Source of the DNA: Diphasiastrum complanatum
Taxonomy: Eukaryota; Streptophyta; Lycopodiopsida; Lycopodiales; Lycopodiaceae
Assembly (NCBI GenBank): GCA_029204225.1
Contig: MU831963.1
Location: 30,284-94,283, forward strand
Reading direction: 5' to 3'
DNA: 64,000 nt
Positions 1 through 10,990 of the stretch are shown here, piece after piece. Under the pieces are notes generated by a model. The model saw nothing but the letters and a program-made list of their open reading frames with translations. It was not told where the DNA came from and ran no database searches. The first letter of the stretch is position 1, and every line of letters begins with the position of its first letter. Made by a program: the position numbers and the translations under genes.

Positions 1-1434
1 AAGCTCCTTTGATAGTGTCTTTGGTAGTCCAACAACTTTTCCTTCCTTGACCATAGACTGCATGGCTTTGAAATTGGGATGACCCAATCTTTTGTGCCAT
101 AGATCCTCCTGAAGAACCTTGGTCTCATAAGCAATATTTGAAATGTTTGCACTCTCCCTAGAATCTAGTTTGTACAACTTACCAATTCTAGATCCTAGCA
201 ATAACTTCATTCTCTCTTGAGATTATACACTTGTCAACTTGAAACTTGGCATCCAATCCACTATCAAACAACTATCCTACACTAATGAGATTCTTAGTTA
301 GTGTAGGTACATATAGTACATCATGTAAGCAAAAAGATTTTGATGATGATGCATGTAATGGAATGCTGCCTATTCCTTCAATTCTACACTCTACATCATT
401 AGCAATATAGATTGATCTTTTTGCACCTAGATATGGCATGAGACTAGTGAGAGAGTTCCTAGAACTAGACATATGGGAACTAGCCCCACTATCTATCCAC
501 CAGACTTCCTCATTCTTAAAAAGAAAGATGAAAAAGTAGACATCATTAATGAATCCTCTCTTTCACTCTCAACACCCTCACACTCATCCTCATTAGTAAG
601 GTTAGCTTGCTTAGATTGATTCTTCTTCTTGAAATAGTTTGATGCATAGTGTCCTTTCTTGTCACAGAAAAAACACTTGATCTTTGACAACTTCTTCTTG
701 CCACTCGATGTTGCAGCTTGTGAGGACTGATCCTCACCACCTTCTTTGGCTTTGTCATTCTTGAAGTGTTGTTGTCCTTTGCCCTTGCCTCTTGACTTGT
801 CTCTGATGAAGAGTGCTTTTTCATCTCCACCATCTTTTAATGAAAGTCTGTTGATCGTCAACATCTTGTCCTCTTGCCTGCTTTCTTCAGCAATGAGAAC
901 ACCTTGCAGTGTCTCCAAGGATGGAAGATCCTCCCTGATAGCATAAATCTACACAATATTGTCATAGTCATCTCTAAGTCCATTTAAGACTACTTGAATA
1001 AGTTCAGTGTTCTTAAGAGCATCACCAATACCAGCTAACTCTTGATGAAGATCCTTAACTCTCATGACATATGATGAAGCACTCTCATCTACTCTCTGAT
1101 AACTTAGAAATATTTGATCTCTAAGTGTAAGAAATCTAGAAGTATTCTTGATTTTATAGATTGTTTTTAGAGTATCCCAAGCTTCCTTGGCAGTGGTGCA
1201 TGTACTAGTCTCTCTTAACACTTCATTGGTTACATTCATTTTTATGAAATGAAGGGCAATACTAGTTCTTTTGTGAGCTTCATTAGGTGCAGCAGGTTCT
1301 TCTTCAGCTCCACTCACAATATCCATTACATCTTGTAGAATCAATAATGATTCCATTCTAATCTTCCACATTGCATAATTGGAAGATGTTAATCTCTCAT
1401 TGTGCTCCAAGAAATGTGAACCAGATGAAGACAT
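1..1434 (-). pseudogene. Ty1/copia retrotransposon fragment: gag, protease and start of integrase (element I)
   Basis: Read on the minus strand, a copia polyprotein starts at 1434 (MSSSGSHFLEHNERLTSSNY) and runs off the window at base 1. Residues 1-161 are the UBN2-type gag. An in-frame TAG at 949-951 breaks it, and the same frame continues to about 520. The zinc knuckle near 660 reads CFFCDKKGHYASNY, so the last Cys of the CX2CX4HX4C motif is Tyr. A frameshift near 520 precedes the protease motif WWIDSGASSHM (about 470-515). The GAG-pre-integrase motif WHKRLGHPNF lies at about 65-100. No primer site or LTR was found upstream of 1434. The element made gag-pol for copy-and-paste transposition; this copy is inactive. 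Call is secure from order and motifs. Confidence 0.9.
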
Positions 1435-1862
1435 CTTCTCTATGAGAAATTCTATTAATGATAAAAAATGGAGATGAAAGGATGTTGCTTACTATCTCAA
1501 TCTAGGATCTAACACTGATGTTGATCCAACCTATGAAATCTAGCAACAGATGTGAGAACAAATTCTCAACACAGAAACTCAATCTATCTCGAATTTTGAT
1601 CTTGCTTTAGTTACAAAAAAGAAGCCCATGCAAGTAAGAAGTCTATCTCCCCCACGAGTTTCAAAGAACTAAAAAACTCTCTAGGAACTTACTTTCAACT
1701 CAAACATAGTAGTTTGTGTGAAATGAAAAGTCTAAGACCTCAAAACACTAAGAACTTTTTGGGATTTAAGCATATGAAGTTTGTATTGAGCTTGTAAATG
1801 TCTTGTTCTAATTTTACTTTCATTGATGCTTTGAAAACTAGGATCAAAGTCAAGACACTCTC
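1435..1862. other. Boundary region between copia fragment I and gypsy element A
   Basis: AT-rich sequence without a convincing ORF. It should contain the 5' leader of copia I (minus) and the leader of gypsy A (plus), but I found no tRNA-type primer-binding site or LTR terminus, so the exact junction is not visible. Confidence 0.4.
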
Positions 1863-2770
1863 ATGAATCAATCAACCCCTAATACCACCTTTGATTTATC
1901 TAAACCTAAAAGTGTGACAAAAGCTTTACAACATCTCTACCAACAAATCCAAGAGACAAACCAACAATTACTTGAAACCAACTTGAAGAATCAAGCCCTT
2001 GAATCAAGATTGGCCAATCATAGAAAACATGTAGTACCTCTTCCCGTTAAAGTTTATAAAGGAGAAAAGAAAAAGAGGAGCCTACAAGTTGTTAATTCAT
2101 GGCTTAATGTTTGGAACAAATGTTTTGCTGTAAATATGTTTTTTGAAAGTGAGAAACTCTCCACCATCACTATGTTTCTAGATGGAAAAGCCTTAGTTTG
2201 GTGGGAGGATCTAGTAGCCAAGGAAAAACAACCACTAACTTGGGAGACATTTGGTTAGTATTCAAGGAATACTTCCTTCCATTGTTAGATGATTATGAAC
2301 ATTTCCAAAAACTTTCCAGATTGACCATAACTAAAGACCTTGATCAACTCAAAGACTTCCATGATTATGTGAACCCTCTCTATAGTGAGATAACTCCTAA
2401 AATTCATATGCTCATGTTTATTGATGGTTTATCTAAAGACTATCAAGTGGATGTTAGAAGGAACCATCCTATTACCCTAAAAGATGCTATTAGGGCTACA
2501 AAATTTTTTGATGACACTCCTAAGCCATCTAAGAGTTATCACCCAAATGAGCAAAAGAAGGGTTTCCAATTTAAGAGAAAGGATAAAGAAGTTACCAATG
2601 AGACATCTTCAAATCCTGATTCTAAGAAATCCAAACACCACTTCAATAAACATCAAGGTGGCAAGAAAGACCTAGCGGAAGCTCGAAAGAAAAATCTATG
2701 CTTCAAGTGCAATGGAGGGGGTCACCTTGCATGACGTTGTGTCAAGAACAAAGCCTCAACTTCAGGTATC
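1863..2770 (+). pseudogene. Ty3/gypsy gag (element A, 5' half)
   Basis: Gag of a Ty3/gypsy element starting MNQSTPNTTFDLSKPKS, with a coiled-coil-like Gln/Asn-rich stretch (residues 20-60) and a Retrotrans_gag domain (KALVWWEDLV and onward). A frameshift at about 2250 moves the frame, which continues to a Lys/Ser-rich tail and a zinc knuckle CFKCNGGGHLA, where a TGA at 2732-2734 falls inside the knuckle. The frame then continues to 2770, where the LTR of element B begins. The matching PR-RT-RNase H half lies on the opposite strand at 56935-59104, and its reading frame resumes there. Inactive. Confidence 0.85.
2766..2770. repeat. Target-site duplication (left copy) of element B
   Basis: The five bases GTATC sit immediately before the B LTR. 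Beyond the other B LTR, read on the minus strand from 59104, the five bases are ATATC, one mismatch away. Removing one copy keeps element A's reading frame open across the junction. Confidence 0.65.
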
Positions 2771-3592
2771 TGTTGGGGGTATTCCCAACAAAGTGTAAAT
2801 AAATAAAATCCTCCAATAAAATGTGTTGCGAGGGCATGGCATCCTGTGTGTATAAGCCCATGGCCCAATGAGCACGCAATTGAAGTTGTAAATAAAATAA
2901 ACTTGACTTGGGCCTTGTAATTAAAATAAAACTAGAGGCCCAATGTCATTTTTAAACTTAGAGATCACTTTTTAGAGTTGGGTCCAAATTGGGACTCACA
3001 TGAATCTTGTGATTTCTATGTACTTTTTGTGGACCCTTGGATCAAGTTGGGTCCAAGATGAATGGCTAGGATCATTGTGAATATTAGCCAATAAGATTGA
3101 GGGGCAAGGGCCTTCCCCATTTTATAAAAAGGCACCATTTGTACACTATTTCCATGCTTAATGAGAAGGAGGAAACTCTACCAGTTTTGGAAGAGAAGCA
3201 TCCTCATTTGCTATTCACTACTTGCTAATGCTCTTGATTGTGTTTTCCATTGCTTTCTATTTCCATGTTTATTGTTTGTCATAGTGAATGTTTTTCCATT
3301 AGCAAGCATAAGGAGCATTTGAGCTAACCTCCACCCTCACTCTCTATCTCTCTCTCTTTCTCTCTTCTCTTCTCAACCTCTTCTTTTTAATCCTTTCCCT
3401 TCACCCAACTATGATGAATGTTAGTGTAGAGGAGTAGAGTTAAAGAGGAGTAGCATAGTGGTGAATAGAGTTAAGGGAGAAAGTAGGAATTTAACTAAAA
3501 GTAGCATCTATGCATAGTTAGGCACCTATCCAGTGATCTAACCTTTGTTGACAGGCGAAAGGGCTATACTACGAGAGATCTTCGACCCCACA
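2771..3592 (+). mobile_element. 5' LTR of Ty3/gypsy element B (822 bp)
   Basis: Starts TGTTGGG and ends CCACA. The first 20 bases form an inverted repeat (TGTTGGG...CCCAACA). The sequence is repeated in reverse orientation at 59105-59926 with identical length and only scattered substitutions where compared. It is followed one base later by a primer-binding site, which marks it as the 5' LTR of a plus-strand element. It contains a (TC)-rich stretch near 3345-3375. Confidence 0.93.
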
Positions 3593-3593
3593 G

Positions 3594-3610
3594 TGGCGCT
3601 GTTGTTGGGG
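3594..3610 (+). promoter_or_regulatory. Primer-binding site of element B (tRNA-Asp-like)
   Basis: TGGCGCTGTTGTTGGGG lies one base after the LTR end. It resembles the plant tRNA-Asp 3'-end complement used by Athila/Tat-type gypsy elements, with C-to-T type changes. The tRNA identity is from memory of that family. Confidence 0.75.
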
Positions 3611-4698
3611 ATAGGTTTCCACTAACTAGTTTAGTTGCATTTTAGCTATTTTCTTGCTTTTTAGAGTAGTTTAGGTAGAGTTTTGGGAGTTTAGAGTTAG
3701 TTTTCTGTATTTTTTTTTGTGTTTGGACTATTCACAGCTAGCGGATGAGGTGTGAGAGGGTAGAGCAGGCCCTGAACAACATCTAAGGGCTTGAAACCCA
3801 AACCAATCATCCAAAAAACACACCAATCTGTATTTTGGAGAGAAAAAAAGCCAAAAAACTCATCAGATTTTTATATCTCCAAAATCAGTGGGAATTAACC
3901 CTTGCATGACTAGCAGCAGCTCCAGGGTACTGTCCCAGACCTGCATAGACGCTTGCGAGAGTTAGTTCTAAGCAGATTGTAAAAGCAGAGAAAAATCATA
4001 AAAAATTCAAATAACCCTTGGAAAAATCCAAAAAAAATCAAATCTTCATAAAAACTCTCGCAGAGCCCTCTGAAGTTCCATCTTAGTGAGACCAGGACAC
4101 AGAGAAGCTTGCGAGAGTTAGTTCGATGATTAGATGCCTGTGCGAGAGTTCCCAATGAAAAAAAGACGGGAAAATACCAGTGAACCCTCGTAGACAGTGA
4201 AATTTTTAATTCCAGTGATCAAGAACTCTCGCAAAGGATTCTGAAGTTCCATCTTAGTGAGACCAGGACACAAAAGAGCTTGCAAGAGTTAGTTTGATTT
4301 CAGTGAGCAGAAAATTAGATTTAAGTGCAAAAAAATCACTAAAAAGTGAAGATCCAGCAAATCCTTCCAGTCGGAACTCTCGCAGACCCTCTCAATCGAT
4401 TCAGAATGTCAAATTACATCAGTGATGAAGCCTGCGAGAGTTAGTATGAAGATCTGGTGAAGATCAAGCACAAAAAGTGATTTTGAACCCTCGTAGACAG
4501 TGAAATTTTTACTTCTTGCGAGAGTTAACTCTCACAGAGAATTCTATAGTGAGATCAGACCCAGATCCAGCTACTGTGAAGCTTGCGAGAGTTACTTCCC
4601 ATAGATCTGAAAGATATCAAGTTTTTTACCTGCAAAAATATCTAAAGAACCCTCGCACAACCAACCCTCGCACAAGATAACCCTCACAGACCAAATCA
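3611..4698 (+). repeat. Element B 5' leader with repeated GCGAGAGTT / AACTCTCGC motifs
   Basis: About 1.1 kb without a credible ORF. The 9-mer GCGAGAGTT occurs at 3955, 4111, 4142, 4434, 4518 and 4585. Its reverse complement AACTCTCGC occurs at 4053, 4224 and 4375. Near-copies are at 4282 and 4527. The block 4053-4122 is repeated at 4224-4294, including the shared core CATCTTAGTGAGACCAGGAC. Several motif pairs face each other and could form hairpins in the genomic RNA leader. Confidence 0.75.
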
Positions 4699-6643
4699 GT
4701 GGAAAGATTTGCATCAGATCCAGCTACTGTCAAAATCTCAGGTCAATCAGTGCAAGGAGAAAAAAGTTATCAAGGAAAAACCACCGCAAAAGGCCTAAAA
4801 TTCATTTCGGCCGATCAGACCAATCAGATCCTTGAAGATCCATACTACATCCTATTGTATAAGCGAGATCCAATCACTTTGGAACCCACCATCGGATGAA
4901 TCTGAGATCGGGATGATCAATAGCACGAAGGATAGCAAATCGGGCACCACACCTTCCCAGATTAGCAGCTGTGCAACAAGAGGCAGAACCGGAACCAGCA
5001 CCAATGGATCCAATGGGCCAATCTGTACTTGTCGCACCCTTGCATGCAGTTCGGAGAGCACCACGGATGGAGATACCAAAATACGATGGATCCTCAGATC
5101 CCATCCGATTCCTCTAGATCTACGAGCAAGCTTGTGAAATCTACGGCGAACGGACACCTGTGGAGAAGTTGATGCTATTCCCTATGTCCTTACTTGCAGT
5201 GGCTCAGGATTGGTTTTTCAACCTGTCAAAGGAAGAGAAATCCACCTGGGAAGTGGTTAAAGCGGCTCTCATTACGCGCTTTAAACCAAGAAAGTTTCTA
5301 GAAGACCCGTTTCTCCTGCTAAGCAAAGTCAAAATGGGAAAACGAGAAAGGGTCCGGGATTATATTGAACGAGTCAAACATCTACGATCCGAGTGCAGTG
5401 CAGCCCTGACTCCCGATCATGTGGTGATCATGTGGTTCCTAGCCGGGTTACCACGAAGTATCAGAAGAGAACTGAAAAGATGGGAGTAGTACGCTACTCT
5501 GCAAGAAGCTATGGAAGATGCCATCAGGGAAGAAGATGAGGGATCTGACGACGAATATCCTTCCACCCACACTCCTACTCCCTCGATCGCATCATCATCA
5601 TCAAACACATCCGCTCTATTCACGGAACTGTTGTTGGAGCAAATGACAAAATTACACAAACAGCAGATGGAGCAACTTAGGCGCAGTTTGACCAGAAACT
5701 GAAGGCCTTACAAGGAATTGTAGCAGTAACTCCACATCAACCGGAACCAACCTAGCTGCAGTATCCTCGACGAAAAAATGTATGGTGTTCAGTATGCACG
5801 CAAAACCATACAGCGAACGAGTGTCCAGTCCTAAAGCAAAATCTGAGACTGACACATAGATTCTGCCATCTGTGCAATGCAACATCGCACGATACGACAT
5901 TTTGCCCGTTTAACCCCAGGGTTGTTCAATAGAAGTGAAGTTCCTATCAGACTTCTTATCCTTATCATCAAGGGGCACCTAACATGGCACCAAGGTACGG
6001 CGCACCCAATCAACCACAACGCATGGCCTTACCTGCTCCACCAGGGCCAGCCAATCAACAAGTGGCCCATGTAAACCTGACAGCAGTAGAACAAGAATTG
6101 CAAATGTCACCTCAACCTGAGCAGCAGTAGTGGTACGGACCAGATAAACCATTTATGGATCATGCCATAAATGAATATGTATCGGCCTATGCAGCTCAAA
6201 CTCAACGTCAAGGTGGAAGAAATTACGGCTGCTACGGGTGCGACGAGGGACACAGAATTGTAGAATGTCCCTACAAAGGACAATATACAACCTCCTGCCG
6301 GGATTGCGGTTATGGACATTGTTTCAAAAATTGTCCATTTAAACCTAGAACCAGTTCACCTCTTAACCTCATTGCCATACAGCAATCAGTAGTTCCAACA
6401 GCGATGCCATCGAAAGGACGACATGACTACGCTCCTGTGTTAGCTATTACGCGAGCACAGAAGAGGAAGGAAGTGGCTCCCTCACCACCACCATCGGTCA
6501 CTGACGACCAACCCTCAACTTCAGCGCCATATCCAAATGTGAGGGAAGAGAGAAGACAGTACCAGAAAATAAGACACAAGGTACAAAAAGCACAAGAGGA
6601 GGAAAAAGAGCAAGAACGAAACAATCCCACAAATGGGAAATAG
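4699..6643 (+). pseudogene. Ty3/gypsy gag with two zinc knuckles (element B)
   Basis: Gag of element B in several blocks. An N-terminal block (MERFASDPATVK) occupies 4699-4899. The capsid-like Retrotrans_gag core covers about 5040-5489 (MEIPKYDG, then AVAQDWFFNLSKEEKSTWE). It carries a TAG near 5117 and another stop at 5487. An acidic Ser/Thr-rich linker follows to 5702. The nucleocapsid part (6155-6643) has two compact knuckles, CYGCDEGHRIVEC and CRDCGYGHCFKNC, with three rather than four residues before the His, and a charged tail KAQEEEKEQERNN. No protease or RT follows; repeat R starts just downstream. The integrase of this element is on the minus strand at 61635-62157. Confidence 0.85.
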
Positions 6644-6679
6644 TAGAAGTTGAATATCTAAAACTAGACATTTTTTATT

Positions 6680-7563
6680 TATTCAAATTGAAATTTGACA
6701 TGAAGTTTTTCTTGTTCTTACCTCTAGGGTTCTTCCTTTTTCTTTTACCCACACAAATCCATACACACACACACTATGATCTACACACATGCAAAAATAT
6801 ACGCACTCTTACGAATACACACATACATAAACGCATGCACACACGTACATACACACACATACATCGGCCACTCGTCAACGACCATCGGCTTTCCTCCTAA
6901 ACCAGCCGTCACCCATATCGCCGATCGTCCGGCCGTCTATTGCCCATCAACGACCCATAGAGAGAGGGATGTCCCTCCATGCCCCTAAAAAAAATGAAGG
7001 AGGTTAAAATGTGTGTGTGTAGATATATAAACAAGGGGGTGTCTCCATTCAATTAAAAGTAAATATATCAATATTTACCCCCCCTACCATCTTCCCAATG
7101 CACACACACACACACACACAAACACACACTTTTTCTTAAATGTAAACCTCTCATAAAAAGATATAAATGTAAATCCACTAAAAAAATTTGAACTCCCACT
7201 TTCCATAAAACAAAAAAAGTGAAGGGGCTTTTTGGCTCCCCATAAATTAAGTTTTCTTTTTTTAAAAGGGAGATAAAAAAAAGTCCCCATCCAAACTCAT
7301 ATAGACATGCACACACCATCGGCCACATTAATCACATATGCATACACACATGCACATTTCATACACACAAACACACAAACACACACACACACACACCATT
7401 GACCACATAAATCACACACACCATCAAGCACAAATCATACACACAAATTCACATACACAAATAATACATGCACTCACGTATATACACACACATACATCGG
7501 CCACCCGTCAACGACCATCAGCGACCATCGGCCACCCGTCAACGACCGTTGGCCTTCCATTGT

Positions 7564-7610
<47 letters not shown>
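6680..7610. repeat. Repeat R, partial copies with CA and TA microsatellites
   Basis: No gene. It contains (CA)n-rich stretches (6760-6870, 7100-7130, 7330-7500) and (TA)n at 7568-7608. The phrase around CATACATCGGCCAC, followed by CGTCAACGACC, occurs at about 6858-6890 and twice at 7492-7550. The block 6950-7290 (CCATAGAG...GTCCCTCCATG, then GGCTTTTTGGCTCCCCATAA) is a shorter version of 8333-8710. ORFs here are simple-repeat artefacts. Confidence 0.7.
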
Positions 7611-7612
<2 letters not shown>

Positions 7613-7619
7613 TATGTAC

Positions 7620-8244
7620 ACTTTTGCACATGGGTATGGGTTCACCCATGCATCCTCCCCCCCCCTCACCCATGCATGAGCTTTTTCTTATTAAAAAACT
7701 TGGGGAGGAGGATGCGTGTATGGGGAATGTGCATATCCCCATACATTTGCAAATTTTGTGCATTGAGAAGTGGACTCCAAAAAGATTTCACACCCCCTCC
7801 CTCCCAATCACTAAATTCAAATATTTGAAGTTTGAAGTTAAGGTTTTATTTTCTTCACATGCTTCAATGTGCTTTAAACTTTAGCCAATAATCTTTATTA
7901 CATGGCTTTCTTATTTATTTTGAATTATCAAAGTTTTACCCATAAATCATAAACATAAAAATTTTCTTGACTACCTTAAACTAAGTTTTTTTTTTTTTCA
8001 ATCCTTCAAACTCCTATCTTGGCCCACCATGTGCATGTGTGTGCGTGTGTGTGTGTGCACGCCTATGTGTGTCTGTGCGCATGTTCGTTGTGTGTGTGAG
8101 CTTCCTCCGACACATAGAAGTGCGTGCACACACACACACACACACACACACATCTCCATATAAAAAACTTTTTGTGGATGAGGTATATTGTATGAAGTAT
8201 ATCTAGTCTAGAATCCTTTTTTCTCCTTTTCTCCCTCCCATGGG

Positions 8245-8319
<75 letters not shown>

Positions 8320-8868
8320 CAGGCTGACCAACCACCCATAGAGGGAGGGAGGTCCCTCCATGACCCTAAAAAAAAATTAAGAAGGTTAAAATGTGCACGC
8401 GTGTGTGTAGCTATATTAAACAAGGGTGTGTGTGTGTGTATGTGTAGATATATAAAACAAGGGAATGCCTCCATTCCATTGAAAATAAATATATTGATAT
8501 ATAGCCTCTCCCCTCCCACATACACACATTTTTTATTTAATGTAAAACACCTCCCCTTTAAAACGTAAACCCCTCATAAAAAAATATGAACGTAAACCCC
8601 TTAAAAATGTGAACCCCCACTCCTTATGAAACAAAAAAAGTGAAGAGGCTTTTTGGCTCCCCATAAACTAAGTTTTATTTTTTTTTAAAAAGAGACAAAA
8701 ACAAGTCCCCATCAAGAAGCCCTCCCCAAAAAAAAAAAAAACAAAAAAAAACTAAGATATTTAAGGACGGGAGCATATCTTTTTTTAACACTCCCTCGTC
8801 TTTTTTGTCACATGGCAAAACCCACCCACCCATCTCCTCCGAGCACTTAAACCATCGACCTCTTGCCC
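7620..8868 (+). repeat. Repeat R, long left copy (inverted relative to 62227-63560)
   Basis: About 1.25 kb of non-coding repeat. Ordered landmarks are CATGGGTATGGGTTCACCC, a unique stretch (7800-7960), a GT/CA microsatellite (8030-8150), (CT)n at 8251-8313, AGGCTGACCAACCACCCATA, AGGTCCCTCCATG, GGCTTTTTGGCTCCCCATAA and AGCACTTAAACCATCGACC. The same landmarks appear in reverse complement and reverse order at 62227-63560. No transposase or tRNA-related box was seen, so the element class is unknown. Confidence 0.75.
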
Positions 8869-9313
8869 AAACACTTAGAATTTGCTTTGCATAGGAACAC
8901 AGATCATGCTACACAGTAACACAGACAAAAAACTCTCTCCACAGCAAGCTCACATAGCAACTGTATTTCTCAAAATGAAATTACACTGTACATATAGTTG
9001 TTCACTCGGGCAACACATGCATGACCCAGGTTGCCGTTGGTGGGATGCGTGTCTCTCGTCTTTTTTGTCACATGGCAAAACCCACCCACCCATCTCCTCC
9101 GAGCACTTAAACCATCGACCTCTTGCCCAAACACTTAGAATTTGCTTTGCATAGGAACACAGATCATGCTACACAGTAACACAGACAAAAAACTCTCTCC
9201 ACAGCAAGCTCACATAGCAACTGTATTTCTCAAAATGAAATTACACTGTACATATAGTTGTTCACTCGGGCAACACATGCATGACCCAGGTTGCCGTTGG
9301 TGGGATGCGTGTC
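8795..9313 (+). repeat. 260-bp tandem duplication
   Basis: 8795-9053 and 9055-9313 match at a period of 260, with no difference seen by eye. The unit includes the R end (AGCACTTAAACCATCGACC) and the phrase TTGCCGTTGGTGGGATGCG. The near identity suggests a recent duplication or an assembly duplicate. The ORF (MLCIGTQIMLHSNTD) found in both copies has no recognised homology and is probably chance. Confidence 0.85.
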
Positions 9314-9460
9314 CCGTCGACTTTTCTCATGGCGAGGCCAACTAATCCTTATCCACTAATAGGACCCACAGTACAGTAGCACAGTGATTCTACTTTAATT
9401 CTAACTCTCTCCCTGAAAGTAGAGTCTACTTTATATACAATCATATACATAGCTTTAAAG

Positions 9461-10513
9461 TCAACAAACTTTAAGTACATAAAGCTTTGATCTAAACTTA
9501 TCAAACTTTTCTCCAACAAGTGGCTTAGTGAAAATATCAGCTAGTTGTTCATCTGTGCTACAATGAACAACATGAATTTCACTACTCAGCAGTCTCTCAC
9601 ATATAAAGTGATACTGAATCTCAATGTATTTAGTTCTCGCATGGAACACTGGATTTTTTGCTAGCTGAATGCCACTTTGACTGTCGCTATGTAATGTCAT
9701 GAAATTTTTCTGCTTCATGCCAACTTCTTCCAAGATTTGTCTCAACCATATAGCTTTCTGTGCTGCACTACACATTGTCTTATACTCTGCTTCTGTGGTG
9801 GAAAGAGCAATTGTACTTTGCTTCTTACTACCAGGAAAAGCAACTACCACAAAACTGGAATACATACCCTGTGGTGGATCTACGATCATCATAGTCACCT
9901 CCCCAATCCGCATCCACATAGCCACACAACTCAGGTAAACCATCATGCTTCTTGTAAATCAAGCCATACTCTGAAGTGCCTTTCACATAACGCAAAATGC
10001 GTTTAGCTGTCTTCACAATGGTAGGACTTCTATTTTGAAGATGGACTGTCGTACTGCATGCTTCTGACCAAAAATCTTTTGGTAGTTTCATCTCGGCTAG
10101 CATAGATCTGACACTTTCCACAATCGTACGATTCTTGCGCTCAGCTACACCATTGAGAGCAGGAGTATGAGCTTGTGTAAATTGTCTTTTAATCCCACAT
10201 TGATCATAAAGATCATTGAAGTCATTAGACTTGTACTCACCTCCACTATCTGATCTTAGGACTTTGATCTTCCTACTTGTCTGATTTTTGACCAATGCTT
10301 TGAAGCTCTTGAAGTTGTCAAATGCATCTGATTTCTTCTTCAAGAAGTAGATCCACGTCTTACGTGACATATCATCAATAAAGGTCATGAAATAGAAGGC
10401 TTTACCTAAGGACATGGTCCTCATAGGCCCACATAAATCTGTGTGGATTAAATCCAGGATGTTCGTTGCTCTTGCAATAGCCCCTTTATTGAACTTCTCT
10501 CGATGCTGCTTCC

Positions 10514-10515
<2 letters not shown>
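9461..10515 (-). pseudogene. Ty1/copia remnant with integrase joined to RNase H (element J)
   Basis: Minus strand. The integrase zinc-domain end (GKQHREKFNKG) and HTDLCGPM lie at 10420-10510. The integrase core (FMTFIDDMSRKTW, LRSDSGGEY, NGVAERKNRT, KDFWSEA) runs to about 10025. There the text passes in frame from LQNRSPT to IVKTAKRILRYVKGTSEYG. This is the connection after RT, so the integrase C-terminus and the whole reverse transcriptase are deleted. Two frames then carry RNase H (STTEAEYKTM, NPVFHARTKYIEI, HCSTDEQLADIFTKPL) to 9461. A (GT)n tract cuts off the upstream part at 10516. The flanking 9314-9460 may hold the start of its 3' LTR, but I could not place the terminus. Confidence 0.85.

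Positions 10516-10605
<90 letters not shown>
10516..10605. repeat. (GT)n microsatellite
   Basis: About 90 bp of uninterrupted GT, abutting the truncated integrase of element J. Confidence 0.97.
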
Positions 10606-10606
<1 letters not shown>

Positions 10607-10990
10607 TGTCATTTTGATTTTGCTTGTTCAGTTTGCTTTTGCTTTAGATTGTTCTTTTGCTTGTGTTTGTGAATTGTGAATGTAATTGTGATTGTTGCAA
10701 AAATTTAGTTTGCATGTTGTTTTGTCGCACTAGTTTAGTTTACATACTATCTTTTCTTGTAGTAGTTTAGTTTTCTTGATAACATAGTTTTAGTTTTAGT
10801 TTTCATACAGTTTTTTCATAATGTTTATGTGGTTGCTATTGCTCCCACTAGTCCTCATAGCTAGTGGAAGTGGTGGTCAGCAAAGTTGGCACAATTAGCT
10901 CTCTAGCTCTTTCGGTGGTTGAAATTCTGAAGTTGGCCATAGGTTTGAGAGTGGTTGCACATCTAGTAGCAATTGTAGCTTTGGTAGTGG
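10606..10990. other. Non-coding AT-rich spacer
   Basis: T-rich sequence with repeated TTTAGTTT words and nothing recognisable as a gene. The RNase H remnant of the next copia element starts at about 10990. Confidence 0.6.

Noticed and set aside
8063-8525. Arg-Glu-rich ORFs over the CT tract
   Set aside because: Translations of a dinucleotide repeat.
8882-9345. Two identical small ORFs (MLCIGTQIMLHSNTD) as a duplicated gene
   Set aside because: They are just the 260-bp tandem duplication; no coding evidence.
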